The notes: a model not told the origin generated them from the sequence alone. A stretch of DNA of 64,000 nucleotides from Lunatimonas salinarum (GCF_017811155.1 NZ_JACVCV010000003.1:348050-412049), one strand, 5' to 3'. Shown: positions 43,641-51,845, counted from the stretch's first letter. A program made the numbers and translations.

Positions 43641-44600
43641 CTATGCGACCTGAATAGCCACATTCCCTGCCTTTCTCCCCTTTTCAACATAAGCATGCGC
43701 AGCAGGAATTTCTTCAAATCGATAAACTCGATCCAAATAAGGCTTTACCTTTTTTGCTTCTAGCAGTGACTGGATTACCGCCAAATCCTCCTTTTTCTGC
43801 TCGGCTATACCCACGATAATTTGCTCCTTTTTACCACGTAGAGTTTGTGTCAGCAAATCCAAATAATCGGCCAAAGCAGCGTCATTAGATAAGTATCTCC
43901 CTTCGGACTTGAGTAAATGTTTAATTTCCCGAAAAGAAGTTTTTCCGACTGCATTGATAATCAAATCAAATTTTTCAGGAAGCTGCGCAAAATCCTCTCT
44001 CTCATAGCTAATCACCTGGTCAGCTCCCCATTTTCTCACCCAACTCGCGTTTTTGGAGCTGCAAACCCCTACTACATAAGCATCCTTTGCTTTTGCCAAT
44101 TGAAGCATGGCAGATCCAACCGATCCAGAAACTCCATGTATCAGTACCTTCATTTTTGGCTGCAGATTAACTTTTTGAAGAAAATGATACGCTGAAAGAA
44201 AGCCAATGGGAACCACTGCAGCTTCCTCAAAGCCCAATCCTTCGGGTATTTTTGCCAAAGCCGACTCAACATCGACTGCTACGTATTCGGCATAGGTCCC
44301 TGACTTCATCCCCATGCTTCCAAACACTCGGTCTCCGACCCGAAATTCGGCTACTTCTTCTCCGACCATTTCAACTACTCCGGCAAACTCATGGCCAAGC
44401 AAGGTATTCTTTGGCTTCAGTAACCCAGCATGAAACCGAATAGGAAAAGGAGTTGCACTGCGGACTCTCCAGTCTCCCGCTGTCACGGAAGTTGCGTGAA
44501 TTTTCACCAAAACCTGATTGGACTTTGGGTTTGGCTTCTCTAGGATTTCAGGATTCAACACATCCGTAGCACCATATTTTTTGAAGGTAAATGCTTTCAT
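43641..44600 (-). CDS. Zinc-free medium-chain dehydrogenase (quinone-oxidoreductase-like)
   Basis: A 319-residue MDR-family NAD(P)H oxidoreductase: MKAFTFKKYGATDVLNPEIL, GDWRVRSATPFP, LLGHEFAGVVEMVG and the nucleotide loop VLIHGVSGSVGSAMLQLAK. No structural or catalytic zinc cysteine pattern is visible, fitting quinone/enone reductases. Met at 44600 is used (a TTG/ATG alternative lies two codons upstream). It is divergent from the DUF4386 gene; the shared 160-base region contains a perfect 17-bp inverted FNR-like repeat. Confidence 0.9.
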   Translation of the reverse strand: MKAFTFKKYGATDVLNPEILEKPNPKSNQVLVKIHATSVTAGDWRVRSATPFPIRFHAGLLKPKNTLLGHEFAGVVEMVGEEVAEFRVGDRVFGSMGMKSGTYAEYVAVDVESALAKIPEGLGFEEAAVVPIGFLSAYHFLQKVNLQPKMKVLIHGVSGSVGSAMLQLAKAKDAYVVGVCSSKNASWVRKWGADQVISYEREDFAQLPEKFDLIINAVGKTSFREIKHLLKSEGRYLSNDAALADYLDLLTQTLRGKKEQIIVGIAEQKKEDLAVIQSLLEAKKVKPYLDRVYRFEEIPAAHAYVEKGRKAGNVAIQVA

Positions 44601-44625
44601 GTTCATTTAGTTTTGATTTACGCTT

Positions 44626-44749
44626 CAAAAGTAAAACCCGCCTCTTTGCTAAAAATTGATCTGGGTTAAGAACTGAAATAGAATTTTTTTACCCTCCATG
44701 AAATCTTAACCCAGATCAATGTGCCGCCTTTTTCAGCGCCCTAGGTTTG
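44626..44749. promoter_or_regulatory. Symmetric divergent promoters with FNR-like boxes
   Basis: ATTGATCTGGGTTAAGA (44655-44671) and its perfect inverse TCTTAACCCAGATCAAT (44704-44720). Minus-strand -7 TACTTTTG (44626-44633) and plus-strand -7 TAGGTTTG (44742-44749). In both directions the 14-base box centre lies exactly 33 bases upstream of the octamer centre (about -40 relative to transcript start), the position of class II activators. Confidence 0.8.
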
Positions 44750-44764
44750 TAGAAAATTTAGAAA

Positions 44765-45457
44765 ATGAAAAAGGAACTTCATCCAAGCGACAGAAATCTC
44801 CATTTAGGACTGACAGGCGTACTTTACTTGCTGGTAATTGTTTGCGGACTCTTCAGTGAAATGGGAGTAAGAAGTGTATTATTCCTCCCTGAAGACCTCA
44901 TCCAGACGATGGAAAACATCCAAGGAAACCAAAGCCTACTTAGACTGGGAGTAGCTTCAGACATGCTAATGGTCCTAGCTGATGTAGGCTTGGCTTGGTT
45001 CTTCTTGATTTTATTTCAACAGAACTTTCCAAGGCTATCTTATCTGGCGGCCTTTTTCCGCTTGGTTCAAGCAGGAATTATCGGAATAAATCTGATCCAT
45101 CTCTTACAGATTCCTACTCTTTTCCAGTTTTTTCACGTGACCAGTGATGCACCATGGGTAGCTCAACAAATAGGTTACCTAATCGAATCACATCGAATGG
45201 GCTATCTACTTAGTGGGATTCCATTTGGAATGAGCTGTATCCTATTGGGCTATATGATGTATCAATCCGGTTGGTTTTCCAAAATTCTTGGAGCCATCGT
45301 ATTCATCGCCGGGTTTGCCTATCTGATTGATTCTTTTACCAATATCCTCTTGCCGCAATACGCGCCACAAAGTGAAATACTCGTATTGGCCACTGCCGTG
45401 ATCACAGAATTAACCTTATGCATTTACTTAATAATTAAAGGATTCAGAAATAACTAA
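44765..45457 (+). CDS. DUF4386-family membrane protein
   Basis: A 230-residue protein with six membrane helices, starting KKELHPSDRNLHLGLTGVLYL and ending with YLIIKG, the usual DUF4386 pattern (first helix, periplasmic loop, paired helices). Function is unknown for the whole family. It is transcribed from an FNR-like-box promoter with a zinc-free oxidoreductase divergent. Two further DUF4386 genes occur at 55.9 and 62.9 kb, each beside a different regulator class. Confidence 0.85.
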   Translation: MKKELHPSDRNLHLGLTGVLYLLVIVCGLFSEMGVRSVLFLPEDLIQTMENIQGNQSLLRLGVASDMLMVLADVGLAWFFLILFQQNFPRLSYLAAFFRLVQAGIIGINLIHLLQIPTLFQFFHVTSDAPWVAQQIGYLIESHRMGYLLSGIPFGMSCILLGYMMYQSGWFSKILGAIVFIAGFAYLIDSFTNILLPQYAPQSEILVLATAVITELTLCIYLIIKGFRNN

Positions 45458-45487
45458 ACCAATTATTTACAATTAAACAAAAACAAA

Positions 45488-45781
45488 ATGAAAAAAATCA
45501 TTTCATCGTTTGCAGTGGTTCTTGCCGCTACCCTTTTCTTGAGTTCCTGCCATTCCTATACGGTCACAGTAGGACAGGGCTCCCAAACCGGCATTGAATA
45601 CCGAGAGAAAAACCATTACCTGATTGAAGGCCTGGCACCCTTAAAAATTTCCGATCCTGAGAAAATGGCTCGGGGTGCCAAAGATTACGAGGTCACCACC
45701 AAGCACACCTTTGTGGATGGATTGGTCCATGTTTTGACTTTCGGGATCTATGCACCCACCACTACCATTGTGAGGAAGTAA
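45488..45781 (+). CDS. Bor/Iss-like lipoprotein
   Basis: A 97-residue lipoprotein (lipobox LSSC, Cys about residue 21) aligned along its length with lambda Bor/Iss: SYTVTVGQG near the Cys, HYLIEGLAP, then TKHTFVDGLVHVLTFGIYAPT, the most conserved Bor block. Bor is an outer-membrane surface lipoprotein linked to serum survival in E. coli; in Bacteroidota its role is unknown. It follows the DUF4386 gene after 30 bases and may share its promoter. Confidence 0.8.
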   Translation: MKKIISSFAVVLAATLFLSSCHSYTVTVGQGSQTGIEYREKNHYLIEGLAPLKISDPEKMARGAKDYEVTTKHTFVDGLVHVLTFGIYAPTTTIVRK

Positions 45782-45795
45782 TAAACTCTTGATCT

Positions 45796-45830
45796 AAAAA
45801 AAAGGTATCCGCAGATTTGTTGCGGATACC
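45796..45830 (-). terminator. Terminator between Bor-like gene and the gene at 46009
   Basis: Stem GGTATCCGCA (45804-45813) with TGCGGATACC (45821-45830). On the minus strand it is followed by a run of eight T, so it ends transcription from the 46009-46659 gene; it may also slow plus-strand transcripts. Confidence 0.7.
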
Positions 45831-46008
45831 TACTAATTATCAAACTTGTAAACTCATGAACAAATTTCTTTTCCATGATTGAATTGCTTCTTTTCCTGAT
45901 TTGGAGCCATTTGTCTACTCAGATTTGTGGAAATATCTTGGGAACAAATAGTTGAATAGACTCCCAAATATTATAAAAAAAGAAGGCTTACCCTTGTTCT
46001 TTTATCAT

Positions 46009-46659
46009 TCAAAACTTCACCCCAAGATAAATATTGGGTTCAAAAAGGAAGTAGTTCTTCCATTTATCATCCATTTGTTTGAATGCTTCAGGAGTATTGG
46101 TGTCAAAAACCCAAAACTGCGAATGAACCTGTGGCTCGACGAAAAAGCGCTTTTTCTTTCCAAAGGCCAAATGATAGCCAATATGAAAGGAATTATAGAG
46201 TTTAAAGCCATTTCCTATTTTATTGTTATCTTCATCTAAATAGGTTTTATACTGTGGTAAAACTTCAACTGTGGCAAATAATCCTTTCCACAGCATACGT
46301 TGATAGCTTATTCCAATTCCAGTTTCTCTCACATGCCCGGGATAGAATTCCGTTCCGGACTCTACTTTATCCAAGAGTCCATCCCACCAAAGAATACCCA
46401 TTGGCTGAAATAAACGCCAAGTGGCAAACTTAAACCCAATTATATTTTTATTATCAAGATCACGCTTCACATGGATTTCGATATGCTGGGTATTCGTTGA
46501 ATCATCCCAAGATTTGGTAAAAAACTGAGGGACAGTGATACCGGGCAGACTAACTCTGTATTTATAGTCTACACTTTTTTCTTTGCCTAGCAGCAGGCTT
46601 TCTTGAGCAATAGCACTTACAGTCACAATTGTCAGAATGAAGGTTAATAAGTTTTTCAT
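46009..46659 (-). CDS. Exported beta-strand-rich protein (probable outer-membrane protein), regulon member
   Basis: A 216-residue protein with a signal peptide (1-18, ending SAIAQ). The mature part is rich in amphipathic strands and aromatic residues (FFVEPQVHSQFWVFD, YFLFEPNIYLGVKF), ending with a Phe, as in small outer-membrane barrels. No named family was recognised. Its promoter (46707-46778) shares a composite operator with three promoters at 50.0-51.2 kb, and the divergent neighbour is the candidate regulator. Confidence 0.65.
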   Translation of the reverse strand: MKNLLTFILTIVTVSAIAQESLLLGKEKSVDYKYRVSLPGITVPQFFTKSWDDSTNTQHIEIHVKRDLDNKNIIGFKFATWRLFQPMGILWWDGLLDKVESGTEFYPGHVRETGIGISYQRMLWKGLFATVEVLPQYKTYLDEDNNKIGNGFKLYNSFHIGYHLAFGKKKRFFVEPQVHSQFWVFDTNTPEAFKQMDDKWKNYFLFEPNIYLGVKF

Positions 46660-46706
46660 TTTTTTCTTGTTTAAATAGGGATTGTATTTGTTTCAAATTG
46701 ATAGGA

Positions 46707-46778
46707 CAAATTTGGGTTATTAGCGAAATTCAGTCGTCCCAAATTGTAATTGCGGACCTTTTAGTGAGATTCGGGACT
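46707..46778 (-). promoter_or_regulatory. Composite operator C1 of the TolB/AraC-linked regulon
   Basis: Read on the minus strand: GTCCCGAAT (from 46777), a second GTCCGCAAT exactly 20 bases on (from 46757), GACGACTG 19 bases later (from 46738), then CAAATTTG (46714-46707) as -7, whose last base is the 32nd counting from GACGACTG. The same four blocks at the same distances occur at C2 and C3; C4 has the last three. Confidence 0.8.
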
Positions 46779-46889
46779 TTTTTAAAAGTGTAAGCAAAAG
46801 CGAAAAATTAGCGTTTAGAAATGGTGAGCCTACCTAGAAAAAACTATGAAATTTGTATATTCTCTGCTTTTACAACTTTTTTTTTGCCA

Positions 46890-46907
46890 AAAACTTCACG
46901 AAGTTTT
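46890..46907 (+). promoter_or_regulatory. Perfect palindrome upstream of the TolB/TPR/AraC regulator
   Basis: AAAACTTCACGAAGTTTT: 8-bp arms, 2-base centre, 68 bases before the regulator start and separate from operator C1. A candidate operator or leader hairpin; there is no T run. Confidence 0.4.
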
Positions 46908-46974
46908 ATCTTGAGAGCTATTCAAAACCTATTTCCCATTTCCAAGACCTTTTCTTGGGCTTTATTTCCTTTGG

Positions 46975-48756
46975 ATGAATCAACGGTCCATCGCTGTACT
47001 TCCTTTTGATAATCTCAGTTCAGACCCGGAAAACCAGTATTTTTCAGACGGAATGGCGGAGGAAATCATCAACGCGCTCAGCAAAATCCAAAGCCTAAAA
47101 GTTATTGCGCGAACTTCCTCCTTTGCCTTTAAAGGCCAAAAAATCGACGTCCGTATCATAGGGAATAAACTGGGCGTCTCCTCAGTCATTGAAGGCAGCA
47201 TCCGAAAAGCCGGCAGCCGCGTTCGGATCGCTGTACAACTCATCCGTACAGACAATGGATTCCATATTTGGTCTGAAACCTTTGACCGAACTTTGGAGGA
47301 TATCTTCGATTTGCAGGATGAAATCAGTCTCTTGGTCGCTGACCGAATCCGGGAGAATTTTGGGCATATGGATATCGAGGATAGCCTCGTCTCTTCCAAA
47401 ACAAGTAACCCGGAAGCATACGACCTTTTTCTGAAAGCCAGTCATCACTTCAAGCGAAAAGACCTGGCAGATGTCAAAGAAGCTCTGGTGTTGTTTACCA
47501 AAGCCACTGAACTGGACCCTGATTTTACCGAGGCTTATGCCTTTATCGGGGAAACTTATCTCCACCATGCAGGCTTCAATCTGATTTCGGCCAAAGAGGG
47601 GTTTCAGAAATCCAGAGAATATGCTCAAAAAGCTTTGGCGATCAATCCAAAAGACATGCGCGCGCACAAGGTCATGGCCTACGTGCAGCTGTTTCACGAT
47701 TGGAATTGGGAAGCGGCTATTGAGTCCTACAATCAGGCTGTTGCTGCAGGACTGAACAATGAGATCGACTTTATCACCAACTACTATATTTTCATTCAAA
47801 AGGATTACGACCTGGCGATTGCCATTGCCAAGGAAAATCAATCCCGGGACCCGCTGCACATCATCAGCTACTGGTGGCTGGGGCTGTGCTATTACCTCTC
47901 CGGGAGATTTGAGCAGGCACTTCCCGCTTTTGAAGAAAGCTTACGGATTGACCCCAACTTTAGTGAGGCTTTACGGTGGAAAGGATTGGTTTTGGGTTAT
48001 TTAGGAAGATTTGATGAAGCTTTTCAGACACTTGACAGAGCCATCGAGCTGACAAATGGGGAGGGATTGGTCAAGCTAGACCTAATGACCGCCAAAGTAC
48101 TCAGTGGGGAGACTGAAGGGGTACTCGAGGAACTTAAAAACAGTCACTATATCGATCCCTGCGACCCTGCGGCTTTATATAGCTTGATGAATCGACCCGA
48201 TGAGGCTGTATACTTTCTTCAGAAAGGTTTGGAAGAAAAATCAAGCATGATGGTCAGCTTAAAATATTGGTGGGTTTGGGATAATATCCGGGAAGACGAT
48301 AGATTTCAGGAAATCTATCGTCAGATGAATTTTCAAGACCATAAAGCCCATCGCCAACATCCCTCCAATCAGCAATTGGTAATCGCCCAAAACAGTCAGA
48401 TGTCCAAGGAGGAATGCGAACATTTTCTTCAAAGCCTACGCACAAAAATGGCCTTAGAAGAAGTAGTGACCGACACCAATCTGACTTTACGATCTTTGGC
48501 CGAACAGATCGAGATACACCCAAATAAGCTTTCCTGGCTTATCAATATGAAGTTGGGTCAAAATTTCAACGACTATGTCAATTCCCATCGCTTGGCGATT
48601 TTCCAACGAAAAGTGATTGACAAGGCCAATGCACACATCACCTTATTGGGGATGGCATACGATAGTGGGTTTACATCCAAATCGGTATTTAATGATTTTT
48701 TTAAAAAATCAACTGGCCTCACCCCAAAAGCTTGGGTCAAAGCCCATCGAAACTGA
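46975..48756 (+). CDS. TolB-like/TPR/AraC-HTH regulator (HTH at C-terminus)
   Basis: A 593-residue protein without signal or membrane segment. Residues 1-130 form a TolB/FlgO-like domain (SIAVLPFDNLSSDPENQYF, SFAFKGQKIDVRIIGNKLGV). Residues about 140-450 are tetratricopeptide repeats (AFEESLRIDPNFSEALRWKG and similar). Residues about 490-590 are an AraC helix-turn-helix, with LSWLINMKLGQNFNDYVNSH and GMAYDSGFTSKSVFNDFFKK. It is flanked by operator C1 (divergent) and an MFS gene 6 bases downstream. It is the best candidate to bind the C1-C4 operators, whose repeats are spaced two helical turns apart. Confidence 0.9.
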   Translation: MNQRSIAVLPFDNLSSDPENQYFSDGMAEEIINALSKIQSLKVIARTSSFAFKGQKIDVRIIGNKLGVSSVIEGSIRKAGSRVRIAVQLIRTDNGFHIWSETFDRTLEDIFDLQDEISLLVADRIRENFGHMDIEDSLVSSKTSNPEAYDLFLKASHHFKRKDLADVKEALVLFTKATELDPDFTEAYAFIGETYLHHAGFNLISAKEGFQKSREYAQKALAINPKDMRAHKVMAYVQLFHDWNWEAAIESYNQAVAAGLNNEIDFITNYYIFIQKDYDLAIAIAKENQSRDPLHIISYWWLGLCYYLSGRFEQALPAFEESLRIDPNFSEALRWKGLVLGYLGRFDEAFQTLDRAIELTNGEGLVKLDLMTAKVLSGETEGVLEELKNSHYIDPCDPAALYSLMNRPDEAVYFLQKGLEEKSSMMVSLKYWWVWDNIREDDRFQEIYRQMNFQDHKAHRQHPSNQQLVIAQNSQMSKEECEHFLQSLRTKMALEEVVTDTNLTLRSLAEQIEIHPNKLSWLINMKLGQNFNDYVNSHRLAIFQRKVIDKANAHITLLGMAYDSGFTSKSVFNDFFKKSTGLTPKAWVKAHRN

Positions 48757-48762
48757 TTTTTC

Positions 48763-49989
48763 ATGACTGAAAAGGAAGGATTCACTTCTTACCAAAAAAT
48801 GGTCATTCTCGGACTTGCGGGTCTTCTTTTTACTGTCGTATTGGATTACATGCTGCTTCCTGCTTTGAGTGGTACACTATTGGAACAACTCCAGCTTAGC
48901 ACTGATGAATTTGGACTGATTGCCTCTGCTTATGCACTGAGTGCTGGAATTTCCGCGCTGCTGGCTTCAGGCTATGCGGATCGGTTTGAAAGAAAATCCT
49001 TCCTACTGGTATTTTACACTGGTTTTTTGATAGGAATTTTACTTTGTGCGTTTTCTCCGTCATTCCCCATGCTCTTAACATCCCGAATTATCACAGGAGC
49101 TTTCGGAGGAGTGATTGCTTCGATTTGCTTCGCTATGGTGGCGGATGTATTTTCGCTGTCACAAAGGGGCCGAGTGATGGGATGGATTCAAATGGCTTTT
49201 GCCCCTAGCCTGGTAATGGGTCTTCCTTTATCCCTTTATATTGCCAGTTCTTTTTCTTGGAAAATGGCTTATGGGATGATTTTCAGTTTTGGAGTTTTAG
49301 CGCTTTTACTTGTGGTTTTTCTTATTCGACCATTGGAAAATCCTGCTTCCCAATTTTCCGCTCCTTGGGATCATATTATTTCCAACTTGAAAAGATCATC
49401 TTATTGGACAGTTTATGGTGCCAATATCCTGATCGTGAGTGGGGATGTGATTTTCATGACTTTCAACGCCGCCTTTCTCACCAATAATCTAGGGCTAACG
49501 GACAGCCAACTCCCCTTTGTGTACGGGGCTGTTGGAGTCACTAGCCTTGTAGCTGCTCCTATTTTTGGAAAGTTGGCCGATCGGTTCGGTAAATGGACTG
49601 TATTCGCTATTGGGACCCTGCTTTCCATAGCTACCGTAGTGGTGTACACGGCTGGAGCGATTCAGCGCTTCGAATGGATTATTTTTGTACATGTGGGCTT
49701 GTTTTTTGGGGTAAATGCACGAATGGTTTCTGCAACAGCCTTGGCTACCGCAGTTCCGAAAAAGTCTGATCGAGGTGCCTTTTTAGCCATTGATACTTCT
49801 ATTCAGCAGTTGGCGGGAGGCATAGCTGCGGCGATTACCGGATGGGTTATTTTTCAGGGGTTGGACGGCATTTTGCTAAACTATCCTCAGATCGGCTGGC
49901 TGATGGCTATCTTGATGCTATTATCGGCAGGTTTGGTCTTTTTGGTCAGCAATCAGGTGAAAGCCAATCCCGAATCAGAATCAAATTAA
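48763..49989 (+). CDS. Major facilitator superfamily transporter
   Basis: A 408-residue protein with 12 predicted membrane helices. The MFS motif between helices 2 and 3 reads ASGYADRFERKSFLLVFYTG, and the corresponding half-2 segment is GKLADRFGKWTVFAIG. Overall it resembles drug:H+ antiporter-1-type efflux pumps. It starts six bases after the regulator stop and must be co-expressed. With the Vat-like acetyltransferase next door, efflux of an antibiotic or toxic compound is plausible but inferred. Confidence 0.92.
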   Translation: MTEKEGFTSYQKMVILGLAGLLFTVVLDYMLLPALSGTLLEQLQLSTDEFGLIASAYALSAGISALLASGYADRFERKSFLLVFYTGFLIGILLCAFSPSFPMLLTSRIITGAFGGVIASICFAMVADVFSLSQRGRVMGWIQMAFAPSLVMGLPLSLYIASSFSWKMAYGMIFSFGVLALLLVVFLIRPLENPASQFSAPWDHIISNLKRSSYWTVYGANILIVSGDVIFMTFNAAFLTNNLGLTDSQLPFVYGAVGVTSLVAAPIFGKLADRFGKWTVFAIGTLLSIATVVVYTAGAIQRFEWIIFVHVGLFFGVNARMVSATALATAVPKKSDRGAFLAIDTSIQQLAGGIAAAITGWVIFQGLDGILLNYPQIGWLMAILMLLSAGLVFLVSNQVKANPESESN

Positions 49990-50013
49990 TCTGGAAAAGT
50001 TAGACAGGAATAA

Positions 50014-50064
50014 GTCCTAAATCATAAAGCCGGACGATTGGCTATACTTTTTCCTCCACCTTTG
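50014..50064 (+). promoter_or_regulatory. Composite operator C4 (Vat-like gene promoter)
   Basis: GTCCTAAATCATAA (from 50014), GACGATTGGC 19 bases later (from 50033), -7 octamer CACCTTTG (50057-50064). Block spacings equal those of C1-C3; the most upstream GTCC block is not recognisable here. Confidence 0.7.
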
Positions 50065-50086
50065 AATCAACCAAAAAAATCAAATC

Positions 50087-50713
50087 ATGATAGGACCAGA
50101 TAAAAACCAAGCCTTTCCTTTAGCCAGCTATGATCGACTTTGCTTTCTGAAGAATTTGATCAAAAACCCCCAAATCCAAGTGGGTGATTACACCTATTAC
50201 GATGATTTTGAAGATGTTCACAATTTTGAAAAAAATGTCAAATACCTCTTTGACTTCGTCGGGGACCGATTGATCATTGGGAAGTTTTGTATGATCGCCT
50301 CAGGTGTGACCTTCATCATGAACGGAGCCAATCACCTTTCAAAATCCCTCTCCTCCTATCCTTTTGCCATTTTTGGAAATGGTTGGGAAAAGGCGATGGA
50401 AGGAAAAAGCTACCCTCAAAAAGGAGATACCGTCATCGGGAATGACGTTTGGATTGGATACGGTGCGACCATCATGCCTGGTGTCCAAATCGGGGATGGA
50501 GCTATCATAGGCAGCAAATCAGTGGTTACCAAAAATGTGCCCCCCTACACCATCGTGGGCGGCAACCCAGCCCAAGAAATCAACAAGCGCTTTTCTCCAG
50601 AAAAAATCGATCAACTCTTTGCTTTGAAATGGTGGGACTGGCCTCTAAAGCGAATCACTCAAAACGTGCAGCAGCTCAGCGGAGAACAATTAGAGGATCT
50701 ACTCTGGACCTAA
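50087..50713 (+). CDS. Vat-like xenobiotic acetyltransferase (left-handed beta-helix)
   Basis: A 208-residue hexapeptide-repeat protein closely following streptogramin A acetyltransferases: VGDYTYYDD, KLIIGKFC-type IIGKFCMIASGVTFIMNGAN with the catalytic His just after (GANH), SSYPFAIFGNGWEKAMEG, then hexapeptide turns GNDVWIGYGATIMPG and VVTKNVPPYTIVGGNPAQEI, ending WWDWPL. The closest relatives are the Vat and CatB acetyl-CoA-dependent families that inactivate antibiotics; many chromosomal members have unknown substrates. It is under operator C4, apparently shared with two outer-envelope genes. Confidence 0.85.
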   Translation: MIGPDKNQAFPLASYDRLCFLKNLIKNPQIQVGDYTYYDDFEDVHNFEKNVKYLFDFVGDRLIIGKFCMIASGVTFIMNGANHLSKSLSSYPFAIFGNGWEKAMEGKSYPQKGDTVIGNDVWIGYGATIMPGVQIGDGAIIGSKSVVTKNVPPYTIVGGNPAQEINKRFSPEKIDQLFALKWWDWPLKRITQNVQQLSGEQLEDLLWT

Positions 50714-50735
50714 AGAAGCAGCTACCCACAATATC

Positions 50736-50780
50736 AAAAGCCAAAAGGAAATCAAATCACCTTTTGGCTTTTCTTTTTTT
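50736..50780 (+). terminator. Terminator after the Vat-like gene
   Basis: AAAAGCCAAAAGG (50736-50748) with CCTTTTGGCTTTT (50760-50772), a perfect 13-bp stem followed by CTTTTTTT. Confidence 0.9.
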
Positions 50781-50821
50781 AACTCCCGATGAGCAATGTT
50801 TTTTTATCGCTCCGATCCAAA

Positions 50822-50892
50822 GTCCGGGATTTCACCAAAAGGTCCCGAATCATAATTCAAGACGACTGGCGGCCGTCTGCTGTCCAACTTTG
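50822..50892 (+). promoter_or_regulatory. Composite operator C2
   Basis: GTCCGGGAT (from 50822), GTCCCGAAT (from 50842, 20 bases on), GACGACTGG (from 50861, 19 bases on), -7 octamer CAACTTTG (50885-50892). Precedes the small membrane protein gene at 50928. Confidence 0.8.
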
Positions 50893-50927
50893 TCCTATCA
50901 TTCATCAAAAACATAAATAAACTCGCT

Positions 50928-51143
50928 ATGAAAAACAAAGCTATTATCCTCGGAACAGGAATCGGTGTCGCTATCGGAACGCTACTCGGAGTAGCCATCG
51001 GCACTGCCATCGGAATCATCGCACTCGGATTATTGGGAGTGGACTTTGACAATCAAATCACCTTCTGGATCAGTACCGGAATGGCGGTAGGCGGAGGAAT
51101 CAGCCTGGTCAACTTCATGCTCAAATCCTCCAAAGAAGAATAA
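50928..51143 (+). CDS. Small glycine-rich membrane protein
   Basis: A 71-residue protein with two hydrophobic segments: a glycine-rich one (about 7-38, with repeats GTGIGVAIGTLLGVAIGTAI) and a second (about 46-64). The charged tail is KSSKEE. No named family recognised; such glycine-zipper peptides can be holin-like, stress-envelope or membrane-remodelling proteins. It is transcribed from operator C2, so it belongs with the envelope and acetyltransferase genes. It ends 21 bases before operator C3. Confidence 0.75.
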   Translation: MKNKAIILGTGIGVAIGTLLGVAIGTAIGIIALGLLGVDFDNQITFWISTGMAVGGGISLVNFMLKSSKEE

Positions 51144-51164
51144 ACCAACGTCATTAGGGCAAAA

Positions 51165-51235
51165 GTCCGGGATTTCACCAAAACGTCCCAAATGATAATC
51201 CAAGACGACTGGCCTTTCCTTTTAGCCCAAATTTG
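51165..51235 (+). promoter_or_regulatory. Composite operator C3
   Basis: GTCCGGGAT (from 51165), GTCCCAAAT (from 51185), GACGACTGG (from 51204), -7 octamer CAAATTTG (51228-51235). All block spacings equal those of C1 and C2. It lies within the spurious N-terminal extension of the next ORF. Confidence 0.8.
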
Positions 51236-51284
51236 TCATATCAATTTAAAACAAACACAAGTAAAACTTAAACAACACAAAAAA

Positions 51285-51845
51285 ATGAAAAAGCTAATCT
51301 TTATCTTCTTCGTTGGCCTGATCACCACTCTGAATATTCAGGCCCAAACTGATAAACCCATCCGCAAAGGCTTCACTGCCGGAGCTTCCATAGGTGCAGG
51401 TGTCTTGCACTTCACCGACGGCATGAGTGAGAAAGCAACCCATGGAGGAATATCCCTTCCCAACCTAAAAATGGGATGGTTTGTATCTCCCCGAACCGCC
51501 ATCTATGTCAATACCGTCGGACAAATCTATGAGTCCGAGGGAGTAGACCGAAGCTTTGAAGGAATTATCCCTTCCATTCAATATTGGGCCACTGACAAAT
51601 GGTGGATAAGTGGTGGCTATGGTGCATCCTTGGATATGCGAGCACTTTACGAATCTGAAGCTGACTCCAAAAAAAGTGAGTGGGGAAAGGGAGTTTTGAT
51701 CTCCACAGGTTACGAAGTACTACAGCGTGAAAAGTGGGCGCTGGATATCCAAAGCCGACTATACATGGCTCGGGTTACCAGAAATGAAGGTGGAAATCTG
51801 GACGCAACCAATTTCTCTATCGGAGTAGGGATCACCCTCTTCTAG
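51285..51845 (+). CDS. Predicted outer-membrane beta-barrel protein, regulon member
   Basis: A 186-residue protein starting MKKLIFIFFVGLITTLNIQA (signal peptide), then alternating strands (GASIGAGVLHFTDG, GWFVSPRTAIYVNTVGQIYE, WALDIQSRLYMARVTR) and a C-terminal ITLF, the barrel signature. It resembles the general outer-membrane-beta-barrel family without a specific function. The Met at 51285 is used because the frame back to 51192 crosses operator C3. Confidence 0.7.
   Translation: MKKLIFIFFVGLITTLNIQAQTDKPIRKGFTAGASIGAGVLHFTDGMSEKATHGGISLPNLKMGWFVSPRTAIYVNTVGQIYESEGVDRSFEGIIPSIQYWATDKWWISGGYGASLDMRALYESEADSKKSEWGKGVLISTGYEVLQREKWALDIQSRLYMARVTRNEGGNLDATNFSIGVGITLF

Noticed and set aside
51192..51284. 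N-terminal extension of the barrel protein ORF
   Set aside because: It crosses operator C3 and its -7 element; the signal peptide begins at 51285.
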